Positions 56,521 to 64,000 of a stretch of DNA of 64,000 nucleotides are shown piece by piece. The notes beneath the pieces were generated by a model, which saw only the letters and a list, made by a program, of their open reading frames with translations, did no database searches and had not been told where the DNA came from. This stretch comes from Alphaproteobacteria bacterium (GTDB lineage: Bacteria; Pseudomonadota; Alphaproteobacteria; Acetobacterales; Acetobacteraceae). Positions within the stretch are counted from its first letter, which is position 1. Every line of letters starts with the position of its first letter. The position numbers and the translations under genes were made by a program. The DNA lies in the NCBI GenBank assembly GCA_020850755.1, contig JADZEB010000011.1:124001-188000 (forward strand), written 5' to 3'.

Positions 56521-58641
56521 CTAGACGCGCAAGAGCAGGTTGCCGATGCGGTCCACCGTGGCGGTGGCCCCGGGCGGCAGCAGCGTGGTCGTGTCCATCT
56601 GCTCGACCACCGCCGGGCCGGCAATGATGTTGCCGGCGGCGAGTCGGGCACGGTCGTAGATCGGGCAGTCGAGCGCGCCGCCCGCCTCGTGGAAATATAC
56701 CTTGCGGCGCGCCTTCAGGGCCGCAGCGGGATTGTCGCCGCCGCGCGCGGCCTCGCGCAGTTCGGGGCGCTGGATCGCGCCGATCGCGGCCAGGCGCAGG
56801 CTGACGATCTCGGTCGGTTCGCCCTCGCTCGCGAAGCCGTAGGCGGCCTTGTGCGCGGCGTGGAAGCGGTCCTGCAACACCGCCAGCGTCGCCGCAGTCA
56901 CCGGGCCATCGGGCACCGGGATGCGCAGCTGGAAGGCCTGGCCGACATAGCAGAGATCGGCCAGGCGCTGGTGGCGCATCGCCTCGGGCGGCACCGCTTC
57001 CTCGGCCAGCAGGCGCGCACCCTCGGCGGCAAGCTCGCCATAGGCCGCGTCCAGCGCGTCGGGATCGGCGTTGCGCGTCTCGGTCATGACGTTGCGCACG
57101 AGGTCGTGGCGCAAATCGGTCGCCAGCAGCCCGAGCGCGGAGGTGAGGCCGGGCGCGGGCGGGATCAGCACCGCGGTCATGCCGACCTGGCGCGCGATCG
57201 CCGCCGCATGCAGCGGGCCGCCGCCGCCGCAGGCCACCAGCACATAGCCGCGCGGATCGATGCCGCGGCGGATCGAGACCATCTTCAGGGCCGCCGCCAT
57301 GCGCGCGACCCCGACCTCGATGATGGCGTTCGCCGCCTCGGTCAGGTTCCAGCCGCGCCGGCGCGCGATGTGGTTCTGCACCGCCGCCTCGGCGAGCGCG
57401 GCATCGAGCATCTTCTCCCCGCCCAGGAAGAAATCGGGATTTAGGCGGCCGAGGATCAGGTTGGCATCAGTGATTGTGGCCTTGGCCCCGCCCTGGGCGT
57501 AGCAGGCGGGCCCCGGATCGGCGCCCATGCTTTCCGGCCCCACGCTCAGCGCGCCGCCCGGATCGACCGCCGCGACCGAACCGCCGCCCGCGCCGACCTC
57601 GACCATCTCCACCGTCGGGGTGCGCACCGGATGGCCGCGCCCGCGCCCGGCCGTGTCGGAGGCAACCGCCATCGGCCCGACCTCGAACTGGTCGGTGATG
57701 CGCGGGGCGCCGTTGGTCACCATCGCCACCTTGGCGGTGGTGCCGCCCATGTCGAACACAATCGCGTTCGGGAAGCCCGCGACCGCCGCGACATGGTTGG
57801 CGCCGAGCACGGTCGCGGCCGGGCCGGATTCCAGCAGCTGCACCGGGTAGCGCGCCGCCACCGGCCCCGCCATCACCCCGCCCGAGGAGGTCATCAGGTG
57901 CAGCCCGCCCCTGGCGCCGCGTTCGGCCAGCGCCTCGCCCAGCCGCGCGACATAGCGCCCGACGCGCGGCAGCAGCACAGCGTTCACGACCGAGGTCGAG
58001 GTGCGCGGATACTCGCGGAACTCGGGGCAGACATCGGAGGAGAGCACCACCGGCAGGCCGGGGCAGGCGCGCTGGATGGCGTCGCGCGCGGCGCGCTCAT
58101 GGGCCGGGAAGCGGTAGGAATGCAGGAAGGCGATCACCACCGCCTCCGCACCCATGGCCTGGAGCGCGCGCGCGCGCTCCACCACCGCGGCCTGGTCGAG
58201 CGGCACATAGACCTTGCCGTCCGGCCCGATCCGCTCGGGCACGCCGAGCGCCATGCGCCGCGCCACCAGGGGGCGCGGCTTGTCGTACATCAGGTCGAAC
58301 AGGTTGGGACGAATCTGGTAGGCGATCTCGAGCACGTCCGAGAAGCCCTCGGAGGCGATCAGCCCTGCCGTGGCGCCCTTGCCCTCGATGATCGTGTTGG
58401 TGGCCACCGTGGTGCCGTGACCGATGAACTCGACATCGCCGATCGCGATGCCGTACTGGCGCAGTGCGCGATCGAAGCCGTTCAGGAAGCCCTGCGCCGG
58501 ATCGGCCGGCACGCTCGGCACCTTGACCAGCATGAGTTCGCCCGAGGCGCGATCGAACACCACCACATCGGTGAAGGTGCCGCCGATATCGATCCCGATG
58601 CGGAACCGTCCGCTTCCACCCTTGCTGCCTGCCAAGGCCAT
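56521..58641 (-). CDS. hyuA: Hydantoinase A / oxoprolinase-A subunit
   Basis: A 706-residue ATP-binding A subunit and first gene of the nine-gene leftward operon. The phosphate loop FRIGIDIGGTFTDVVVFDR is at residues 15-33, and GHGTTVATNTIIEGKGATAGLIASEGF, SSDVCPEFREYPRTSTSVVNAV and IVFDMGGTTAKVAMV follow. The start ATG 58641 has a GGGGGA site. The gene is preceded by a TTGACA promoter candidate (58766-58794) and a perfect palindrome (58726-58742). It would activate a hydantoin or lactam with ATP for hydrolysis by HyuB. Confidence 0.93.
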   Translation of the reverse strand: MALAGSKGGSGRFRIGIDIGGTFTDVVVFDRASGELMLVKVPSVPADPAQGFLNGFDRALRQYGIAIGDVEFIGHGTTVATNTIIEGKGATAGLIASEGFSDVLEIAYQIRPNLFDLMYDKPRPLVARRMALGVPERIGPDGKVYVPLDQAAVVERARALQAMGAEAVVIAFLHSYRFPAHERAARDAIQRACPGLPVVLSSDVCPEFREYPRTSTSVVNAVLLPRVGRYVARLGEALAERGARGGLHLMTSSGGVMAGPVAARYPVQLLESGPAATVLGANHVAAVAGFPNAIVFDMGGTTAKVAMVTNGAPRITDQFEVGPMAVASDTAGRGRGHPVRTPTVEMVEVGAGGGSVAAVDPGGALSVGPESMGADPGPACYAQGGAKATITDANLILGRLNPDFFLGGEKMLDAALAEAAVQNHIARRRGWNLTEAANAIIEVGVARMAAALKMVSIRRGIDPRGYVLVACGGGGPLHAAAIARQVGMTAVLIPPAPGLTSALGLLATDLRHDLVRNVMTETRNADPDALDAAYGELAAEGARLLAEEAVPPEAMRHQRLADLCYVGQAFQLRIPVPDGPVTAATLAVLQDRFHAAHKAAYGFASEGEPTEIVSLRLAAIGAIQRPELREAARGGDNPAAALKARRKVYFHEAGGALDCPIYDRARLAAGNIIAGPAVVEQMDTTTLLPPGATATVDRIGNLLLRV

Positions 58642-58725
58642 TCCCCCAACCCGACACCTGCGACGCTCGCGGGCGCGTCTGCCGCAGGGCGCGGGCACGC
58701 GGCGCGAGAGACGGCGCAACGGCAA

Positions 58726-58742
58726 GTTTCCCAATGGGAAAC
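58726..58742. promoter_or_regulatory. Candidate operator upstream of hyuA-sox operon
   Basis: GTTTCCC-AAT-GGGAAAC is a perfect 7-bp inverted repeat located between the hyuA promoter candidate and its ATG, about 16 to 32 nt downstream of the predicted transcript start. It is a likely repressor site, for example for an IclR-type regulator. The rest of the 326-bp intergenic stretch 58642-58967 shows a local drop in GC content and no ORF. Confidence 0.5.
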
Positions 58743-58765
58743 ATCGTTTCGCTTTCTCAACGACA

Positions 58766-58794
58766 CTGATTCGCGATGGCCGCCCCGGTGTCAA
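58766..58794 (-). promoter_or_regulatory. Candidate promoter of hyuA-sox operon
   Basis: On the minus strand TTGACA (58794-58789), a 17-nt spacer and AATCAG (58771-58766). The -35 is a perfect consensus; the -10 is weak. The transcript would begin near 58758, ahead of the palindrome at 58726-58742, so repression at that palindrome could block elongation or clearance. Confidence 0.4.
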
Positions 58795-58967
58795 CTCGCG
58801 GCGATTGCGGCGCGAGAAAAAGTAGGGCGTTACCGCGCCGCCATGCCGCGCGCGTGTTACCCTGCGGCTGTGCAACCGGAGGTGTTAACGAGTCGTTCAC
58901 CGGTCGCTTCCTAGCGTGCTTCGCCGCGCCCGCCGCGCGGCATCGAATCGCAAGGGACCCATGCGCC

Positions 58968-59312
58968 ATGTCCGACGCCCATGATGCCAACATGACCGCG
59001 ATCCAGGCCCGACTGGTGACGCTGGACCTGATCGTCACGCAGCTCCTGGAAACGGTGGCGTGCGGCCAGGCCGACAAGAACCAGGCGCTGCGCATCTGGT
59101 TCGACCGGCTGTCGCGCTCGCTCGCGGCCTACCCGCTGACCGAGCTTCCGGCCACGGCGCAGGAAGCCGTGCGCAACACCGCAAAGCTGCACCTCTCCGC
59201 CCTGTTCAGCGCGGTGGCCGATCGCGAGCGCGCGATGGTGGCCGCCGCCGCCGGCCCGGCGGCGATGCGCGCCCATGGCGCGACGGGCGGGCCGAAGCGC
59301 CGCCTCAACTGA
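58968..59312 (+). CDS. Hypothetical small soluble protein
   Basis: A 114-residue protein starting at ATG 58968 (MSDAHDANMTAIQ), 7 bp after an AAGGGA-like site with one out-of-frame ATG between. It appears soluble and largely helical: heptad-like MTAIQARLVTLDLIVTQLLE, then LRIWFDRLSRSLAAYPL and AVRNTAKLHLSALFSAVADRE. There is no signal peptide, no membrane span and one cysteine. I do not recognise a family. It is divergent from hyuA and followed, with a likely separate promoter, by the QmcA gene. Confidence 0.65.
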   Translation: MSDAHDANMTAIQARLVTLDLIVTQLLETVACGQADKNQALRIWFDRLSRSLAAYPLTELPATAQEAVRNTAKLHLSALFSAVADRERAMVAAAAGPAAMRAHGATGGPKRRLN

Positions 59313-59380
59313 TCAGCGCCTGAGCCAACCGCCGCCCGGCCAGGCGCGGCCTTGCGCCCGTCGCATTCGCGCGCGCAACT

Positions 59381-59409
59381 TTGTGACGCGGCGCCAAGCT
59401 TGCGATACA
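59381..59409 (+). promoter_or_regulatory. Candidate promoter of QmcA-NfeD operon
   Basis: TTGTGA (59381-59386), 17 nt, GATACA (59404-59409), giving a start near 59416, about 60 nt before the ATG at 59477. A GGGAGA ribosome site precedes the ATG. Both boxes are imperfect. Confidence 0.35.
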
Positions 59410-59476
59410 CTGCCCTCCCGCCACCGGAGTCGCGGCCAGCCCGCGCATCCGCCTGCAAGCTATCGGGAGATCGACC

Positions 59477-60493
59477 ATGGAAGCGGCGCTGATCCTGCCA
59501 CTGATCATCGTCCTGTTCATCATCATCACCATCTTCGCCGGCGTGAAGACGGTGCCGCAGGGACAGGAATGGACGGTCGAGCGACTGGGCCGCTACACCC
59601 GCACGCTCAAGCCCGGCCTGTCGATCCTGGTGCCCTATATCGAGCGCATCGGCCGCAAATTCTCGGTCCAGGAGACGGTGCTCGACATCCCGAGCCAGGA
59701 GGTCATCACCAAGGACAACGCCACCGTCACCGCCGACGGGGTCGTGTTCTACCAGGTGCTCGACACGGCCAAGGCCGCCTACGAGGTGTTCGACCTGACA
59801 TTGGGGCTGATCAACCTCGCCATGACCAATATCCGCTCGGTGATCGGCTCGATGGACCTCGACGAGGTGCTGAGCCAGCGCGAGGCGATCAACCGCCGCC
59901 TGCTTGCGGTGATCGACAACGCCACCACGCCCTGGGGCGTTAAGGTGACGCGCATCGAGCTGCGCAACATCCAGCCGCCCTCGAATCTGCTGGCCGCCAT
60001 GGCCAAGCAGATGACCGCCGAGCGCACCAAGCGCGCCGACATCCTGGAGGCCGAGGGCGACCGGCAGGCGGCGATCCTGCGCGCCGAGGGCGCCAAGGCC
60101 GCCGCCGTGCTGGAAGCGGAAGGCCGTCGCGATGCGGCGATGCGCGATGCCGAGGCACGCGAGCGCCTGGCCGAGGCCGAGGCCAAGGCCACGACCATGC
60201 TCTCCCAGGCGATCGCTGCGGGCGATGCGCGCGCAGTGAACTATTTCGTCGCGCAGAAATATGTCGAGGCGTTCGGCAAGCTGGCACAGAGCCCGAACCA
60301 GAAGCTGGTGCTGATGCCGATGGAGGCCACATCCATGCTCAGTTCGCTCGCCGGCATCGCCGAGGTGGCGAAGGATGCCTTCGGCGGCGGCGGTGGTGGC
60401 GGCGGCCAGGGCGGTGGCGGCCAGGGCGGCAACCAGCCGCGCGGCCCGTGGGCCGGGCAGCGCCCGGGCTCGGTGCCCGCAACCCAGGGCTGA
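59477..60493 (+). CDS. SPFH/stomatin-family membrane protein (QmcA-like)
   Basis: A 338-residue stomatin-like protein. An N-terminal membrane anchor (residues 3-23) is followed by the SPFH domain (VKTVPQGQEWTVERLGRYTRTLKPGL, VQETVLDIPSQEVITKDNATVTADG). An Ala/Glu/Arg-rich coiled coil covers about 180-240, and the Gly/Gln-rich tail after about residue 300 is longer than usual for QmcA. Such proteins oligomerise at the inner membrane and organise proteases and lipids. Its NfeD partner gene is 12 bp downstream. Confidence 0.93.
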   Translation: MEAALILPLIIVLFIIITIFAGVKTVPQGQEWTVERLGRYTRTLKPGLSILVPYIERIGRKFSVQETVLDIPSQEVITKDNATVTADGVVFYQVLDTAKAAYEVFDLTLGLINLAMTNIRSVIGSMDLDEVLSQREAINRRLLAVIDNATTPWGVKVTRIELRNIQPPSNLLAAMAKQMTAERTKRADILEAEGDRQAAILRAEGAKAAAVLEAEGRRDAAMRDAEARERLAEAEAKATTMLSQAIAAGDARAVNYFVAQKYVEAFGKLAQSPNQKLVLMPMEATSMLSSLAGIAEVAKDAFGGGGGGGGQGGGGQGGNQPRGPWAGQRPGSVPATQG

Positions 60494-60505
60494 GGAGCGC
60501 TCGCC

Positions 60506-60958
60506 ATGTTGCCTCCGATGTACAATCCTTCGGGCGGGTTCGAGGTCTGGCTCTGGGTCGCGATCGGCCTGACGCTCGCGGCACTCGAGATCATCGTGCC
60601 CGGCGCCGCCTTGATCTGGATCGGGCTTGCGGCGCTGATCGTGGCCCTGATCGGCTGGCTCTGGCCCACCATGGCGCTCGCACCACAACTGATCCTGTTC
60701 GCCGTCATCTCGGGCGCCTCGGTGGCGGCGATGCTGGTCTCGCGCAAGTTCACAAGCGCGGCGCCCCCCTCGGTCAATCTCGGGCCGAACCGCTTCGTGG
60801 GCGAGCGAGCGACGCTGGAGACGCCGATCATCAACGGCCGCGGCGAGGCGCGGCTCGGCGACACGATCTGGCCCGTGCGCGGCCCCGACATGGTGGCCGG
60901 CGCCACCGTGCGCGTAGTGGGCAGCGACGGCACCGTGCTGATTGTCGAGCCGGCCTGA
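60506..60958 (+). CDS. NfeD-family membrane protein
   Basis: A 150-residue short-form NfeD protein. Three hydrophobic segments occupy about residues 12-75 (WLWVAIGLTLAALEIIVPGA, ALIWIGLAALIVALIGW, LILFAVISGASVAAML), and a soluble OB-like domain (residues 90-150) ends DGTVLIVEPA. The family pairs with SPFH proteins, as here, to maintain membrane quality. It is in an operon with the QmcA-like gene. Confidence 0.92.
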   Translation: MLPPMYNPSGGFEVWLWVAIGLTLAALEIIVPGAALIWIGLAALIVALIGWLWPTMALAPQLILFAVISGASVAAMLVSRKFTSAAPPSVNLGPNRFVGERATLETPIINGRGEARLGDTIWPVRGPDMVAGATVRVVGSDGTVLIVEPA

Positions 60959-61006
60959 AGCCCGCAGGCGCGGGCCCCGGCCGGGAGGAATCGCGCCGCG
61001 CGCCCG

Positions 61007-61363
61007 CTACAGCGCCGCCACCGCCACGATCTCGACCAGGTCGGCCCCTTCCAGCGCGACACCGAGGCAGGCGCGCTGCGGCTCGTGGCCGGGCGCCACC
61101 CACTCCATCCAGGCGCGGTTCATCTCCGCCTTGCGCGCCATGTCCACGACATAGACCGTGGCCGAGATGATGCGCGTCTTGTCGATCCCGGCCTCGGCCA
61201 GGTTGGCGTCGATCACGGCCAGCGCGTCCCTGGTCTGCTCGTAGACCGACGGGTGTTTCACCCGTGCGGTGGCGACCGTGAACACGACGCCCCGGTGCGG
61301 CGCCGGCAGGGCGACCAGCTTGCTGCGGCCGGGATAGGCGCCGGCGATGCGGCGTATGTCCAT
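61007..61363 (-). CDS. RidA family (YjgF/YER057c/UK114) protein
   Basis: A 118-residue RidA-family protein. HPSVYEQTRDALAVIDANLAEAG and IISATVYVVDM are family typical. HEPQRACLGVALEGADLVEIVAVA holds the Arg and Glu positions used in imine/enamine deaminases. It differs from classical RidA, so an exact imine deaminase role is likely but unproven. It lies 14 bp after the EamA gene; a GGAGA site precedes the ATG. Confidence 0.88.
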   Translation of the reverse strand: MDIRRIAGAYPGRSKLVALPAPHRGVVFTVATARVKHPSVYEQTRDALAVIDANLAEAGIDKTRIISATVYVVDMARKAEMNRAWMEWVAPGHEPQRACLGVALEGADLVEIVAVAAL

Positions 61364-61377
61364 GGGCTTCGTCTCCT

Positions 61378-62319
61378 TCACGATGGATGGGCGGATGGTG
61401 TCGCGGGTGCGGCGCGCGGCCGGTCGGCCGCCACCGCGACGATGCCGGCCACCACCAGGAGGCCGGCGATGATGTGGGCGGGGCGCACCGGCTCGCCCAG
61501 GGCGGAGACCGACAGGATCGCGGCGGCAAGCGGGATGCAGGCGGTGGAAGCGCCGGCCAGCGTCGCCGAGACCGAAGGCAGGGCGAGATAGAACAGCAGG
61601 AAGGCGCCCACCGTCACCGCCAGGGTGAAATGCGCCAAGACCGCCCAGCCAAGCGCGCCGGGGACAGCCAGGCTGAACCCGCCGAGGTCGAGCAGCGCCT
61701 CGGGCAGGAACAGAAGCGCAGCGATGGCGCAAAGGCCGAAGGTCTGCGCCAGCGGCGACAGTGCCGGGGCGAGCCGCTTGGCGATCACCACATAGGCGCC
61801 CTCGCACAGCACCGAGATCGCGACCAGCCCGAGCCCGATGAGCGGCGCCCCTGCTTCCGCGCCGGCCGCGGGCGCCCCGCCCGCGCGCAGGCCCGCCGCG
61901 CCGGCGACCGTCAACGCGATGCCGGCCCAGCCGATGGCGCCGGGCCGCTCGCGCAGGAACAGGGCGGCGAGCAGCGCGGCGGCGGCGGGAATGGCGCCGA
62001 GCAGGATGCCCGCCTCCAGCGCCGGAGCGTGGCGCAGCCCGTGCAGCAGCGTGAAGGAGAACAGGAACAGGCCGAGGAGGGCTTGCAGGAACAACAGACC
62101 GAGATCGGCCCACTTCAGGCGCGGCAATGCGCGCTCGCGCCAGCGCAGCAGCCCGTAGAGGATCAGCGCCGCTGCGCCGTAGCGCAGCGCCATGCCGAGC
62201 GCGATCGGAAAGGCGGCGAGCAGCAGCTTACCCGCCGGCACCGAGCTGCCGACGATGGCGAAGTTGGCGCCCATCACGGCGGCGGCAAGGAAACGGTTGG
62301 GGATCGGCGCGGCGTGCAA
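61378..62319 (-). CDS. EamA/DMT-superfamily exporter
   Basis: A ten-span drug/metabolite-type transporter. The first span starts [16 protein letters not shown]; two EamA repeats are recognisable (repeat 1 ends near [10 protein letters not shown], repeat 2 ends [16 protein letters not shown]). The only nearby ATG (62274) falls inside the first span, so I place the start at TTG 62319, which keeps the helix whole; there is no strong ribosome site and the true start is uncertain. RidA next door hints at export of an amino acid or amine. Confidence 0.82.
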   Translation of the reverse strand: MHAAPIPNRFLAAAVMGANFAIVGSSVPAGKLLLAAFPIALGMALRYGAAALILYGLLRWRERALPRLKWADLGLLFLQALLGLFLFSFTLLHGLRHAPALEAGILLGAIPAAAALLAALFLRERPGAIGWAGIALTVAGAAGLRAGGAPAAGAEAGAPLIGLGLVAISVLCEGAYVVIAKRLAPALSPLAQTFGLCAIAALLFLPEALLDLGGFSLAVPGALGWAVLAHFTLAVTVGAFLLFYLALPSVSATLAGASTACIPLAAAILSVSALGEPVRPAHIIAGLLVVAGIVAVAADRPRAAPATPSAHPS

Positions 62320-62738
62320 GGCAGCGGCCGGGCGTGGCGGCGAGGAAGCTGGGTGCGGGCGCGAGGCGGGCGGCAAGGGGCGGGCGGCTTCCAATCCTGG
62401 GGTCGCGGTCGGATCGTGCCGCGCCCGCCCGCCACCTTGCCCGATCGCGCGCCCGCCCGCCACGCCCGGCCTGGCGTCCTCTGTCCCGGCGCCGGCCGCC
62501 GTCGGCGCCCCATGACAGTCCCGGCCACCCCGGCGCAGGATCGCGCGCGGGCCCGCATCAACCGCCATTGGCCGCGCCGCGCCCGAGCCCCGGCGCGCAT
62601 CATCCCGGCGCGCGGCTCGCCCCCGGCCCATCGACGCCCCCCCATGCGCGCGATATGGTCGGTTGCGCCTCGCCGCCTGCCACGCGGTGCCGGGCGATGC
62701 GACAGGCGCAACCGGGCGCCGCAGCGAGCGGGGGCCGC
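62320..62738. other. Intergenic region between EamA and phnC
   Basis: A 419-bp GC-rich divergent region. Several frames are open only because of base composition, and none shows a family signature or a good start. It is expected to hold promoters for both flanking genes, but I found no convincing -35/-10 pair, terminator or repeat. Confidence 0.4.
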
Positions 62739-63524
<786 letters not shown>

Positions 63525-63670
63525 GGGCGGCCCGGCGGAACAACCGTCGCCGGGGCGTCGGCGTCGCATCGCGATTGCGCTTTTTCCGCGACTCGGGGAA
63601 TCCTGTGCCCCTGCCGGCACGGCCGGGCATCGGGCCCGCCCCGCGCCCCCTCCCCCGGGAGCCCCCGCCC

Positions 63671-64000
63671 ATGATCACCCGCCGCCGCTTCGCCTCGGTT
63701 GCCGCGCTTGGCGCGGCCACGCTCGCCATGCCCGGTATCGCCCGCGCCCAGGACTGGAAGGCGCAGGTGCCGCAGGTGCGCATCGGCCTCCTCGGCGGGG
63801 AGAACGAGGCCGACCGGCTGGCGCGCTACGAGGGCTTCCGCCGCCATATCGAGACGAAGCTCGGCGTGCCGGCGCGCGTCTATGCGGCGGGCGATTATGC
63901 CGGCGTGATGCAGGCCTTCGCCGCCCGTCAGATCGAGATCGCCGGCATGAGCCCGGCCGCCTATGCCGGCGTGTGGCTCGACACCAACGGCAATATCGAG
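63671..64000 (+). CDS. phnD: Phosphonate ABC transporter substrate-binding protein, N-terminal part (runs off window)
   Basis: The first 110 codons of a PhnD-type receptor are present. An Arg-rich Tat-like leader (MITRRRFASVAALGAATLAM) ends ARAQD. The mature part has VRIGLLGGENEADRLARYEGF and IEIAGMSPAAYAG, as in phosphonate receptors. The end lies beyond base 64000. phnE would be expected next. Confidence 0.9.
   Translation, partial: MITRRRFASVAALGAATLAMPGIARAQDWKAQVPQVRIGLLGGENEADRLARYEGFRRHIETKLGVPARVYAAGDYAGVMQAFAARQIEIAGMSPAAYAGVWLDTNGNIE

Noticed and set aside
59381..59409. RpoE-type promoter before the QmcA gene.
   Set aside because: The sequence lacks TGATCC; the boxes look more like a weak housekeeping promoter.
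62320..62738. Open frames in both directions between EamA and phnC.
   Set aside because: No start with a ribosome site, no family motif, and Arg/Pro/Ala-rich composition typical of shadow frames.

Overview
The window comes from a GC-rich, free-living heterotrophic alphaproteobacterium. The reasons are strong G/C bias at codon third positions, an RpoE-ChrR sigma/anti-sigma pair, many solute-binding-protein transporters with Tat-like leaders, IclR regulators, and dense ATGA-type gene overlaps. The mix of TctC-type receptors, hydantoinase pairs and repeated FAD amino-acid oxidases fits Rhodospirillales/Acetobacteraceae best; that placement is an inference. I see no rRNA, tRNA, CRISPR array, integrase or transposase.

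Layout. (1) 1-7.7 kb is a probable singlet-oxygen / lipid-modification stress island. rpoE-chrR, a DUF1295 membrane protein, a CFA-type methyltransferase and a small membrane protein run rightward. A flavin amine oxidase, a DUF1365 protein and a second CFA-type methyltransferase run leftward, and folE plus a DUF2177 protein lie nearby. Three promoter-like sites, TGATCC-N15-GCGTA, sit in front of rpoE, the flavin operon and folE, each giving a leader of roughly 70-80 nt. (2) 7.8-18.5 kb has an IclR regulator divergent from a molybdenum hydroxylase large subunit, then three tandem paralogous FAD oxidoreductases and a complete polar-amino-acid ABC importer, which looks like a catabolic operon for an amino-acid-like compound. 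(3) 18.7-25.7 kb holds an acyl-CoA dehydrogenase plus FAD oxidoreductase pair, an Asp/Glu-racemase-fold enzyme with an unusual active site, an orphan PotA-like ATPase, a serine hydrolase, a small lipoprotein and a MOSC protein. (4) 25.7-32.1 kb encodes a complete oligopeptide-type ABC transporter with an AstE/ASPA-like deacylase at its head. (5) 32.2-37.2 kb has a quinone-reductase-like MDR enzyme, a VOC protein, a thioesterase, an acyl-CoA ligase and a DUF2817 peptidase-like protein. (6) 37.3-39.7 kb is a large RTX repeat protein. (7) 39.7-46.0 kb is a hydantoinase A/B pair with a TctC receptor and a small membrane protein, with an IclR regulator divergent. (8) 58.6-46.0 kb (leftward) is a nine-gene operon: hydantoinase A/B, peptide-type binding protein, two permeases, then soxB-soxD-soxA-soxG encoding heterotetrameric sarcosine oxidase. 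(9) 59-64 kb has a small unknown protein, a QmcA/NfeD pair, RidA, an EamA exporter, and the start of a phosphonate transporter (phnC, phnD).

How it may fit together. The sox operon looks built to import an N-methylated amide or hydantoin, open it with ATP and oxidise the resulting sarcosine to glycine plus a one-carbon unit. The rpoE region couples a zinc anti-sigma sensor to enzymes that alkylate or oxidise membrane lipids. A 130-bp double-hairpin element occurs twice (6421-6550, 18601-18730), each time lying against the 3' end of a leftward gene and supplying that gene's stop codon.
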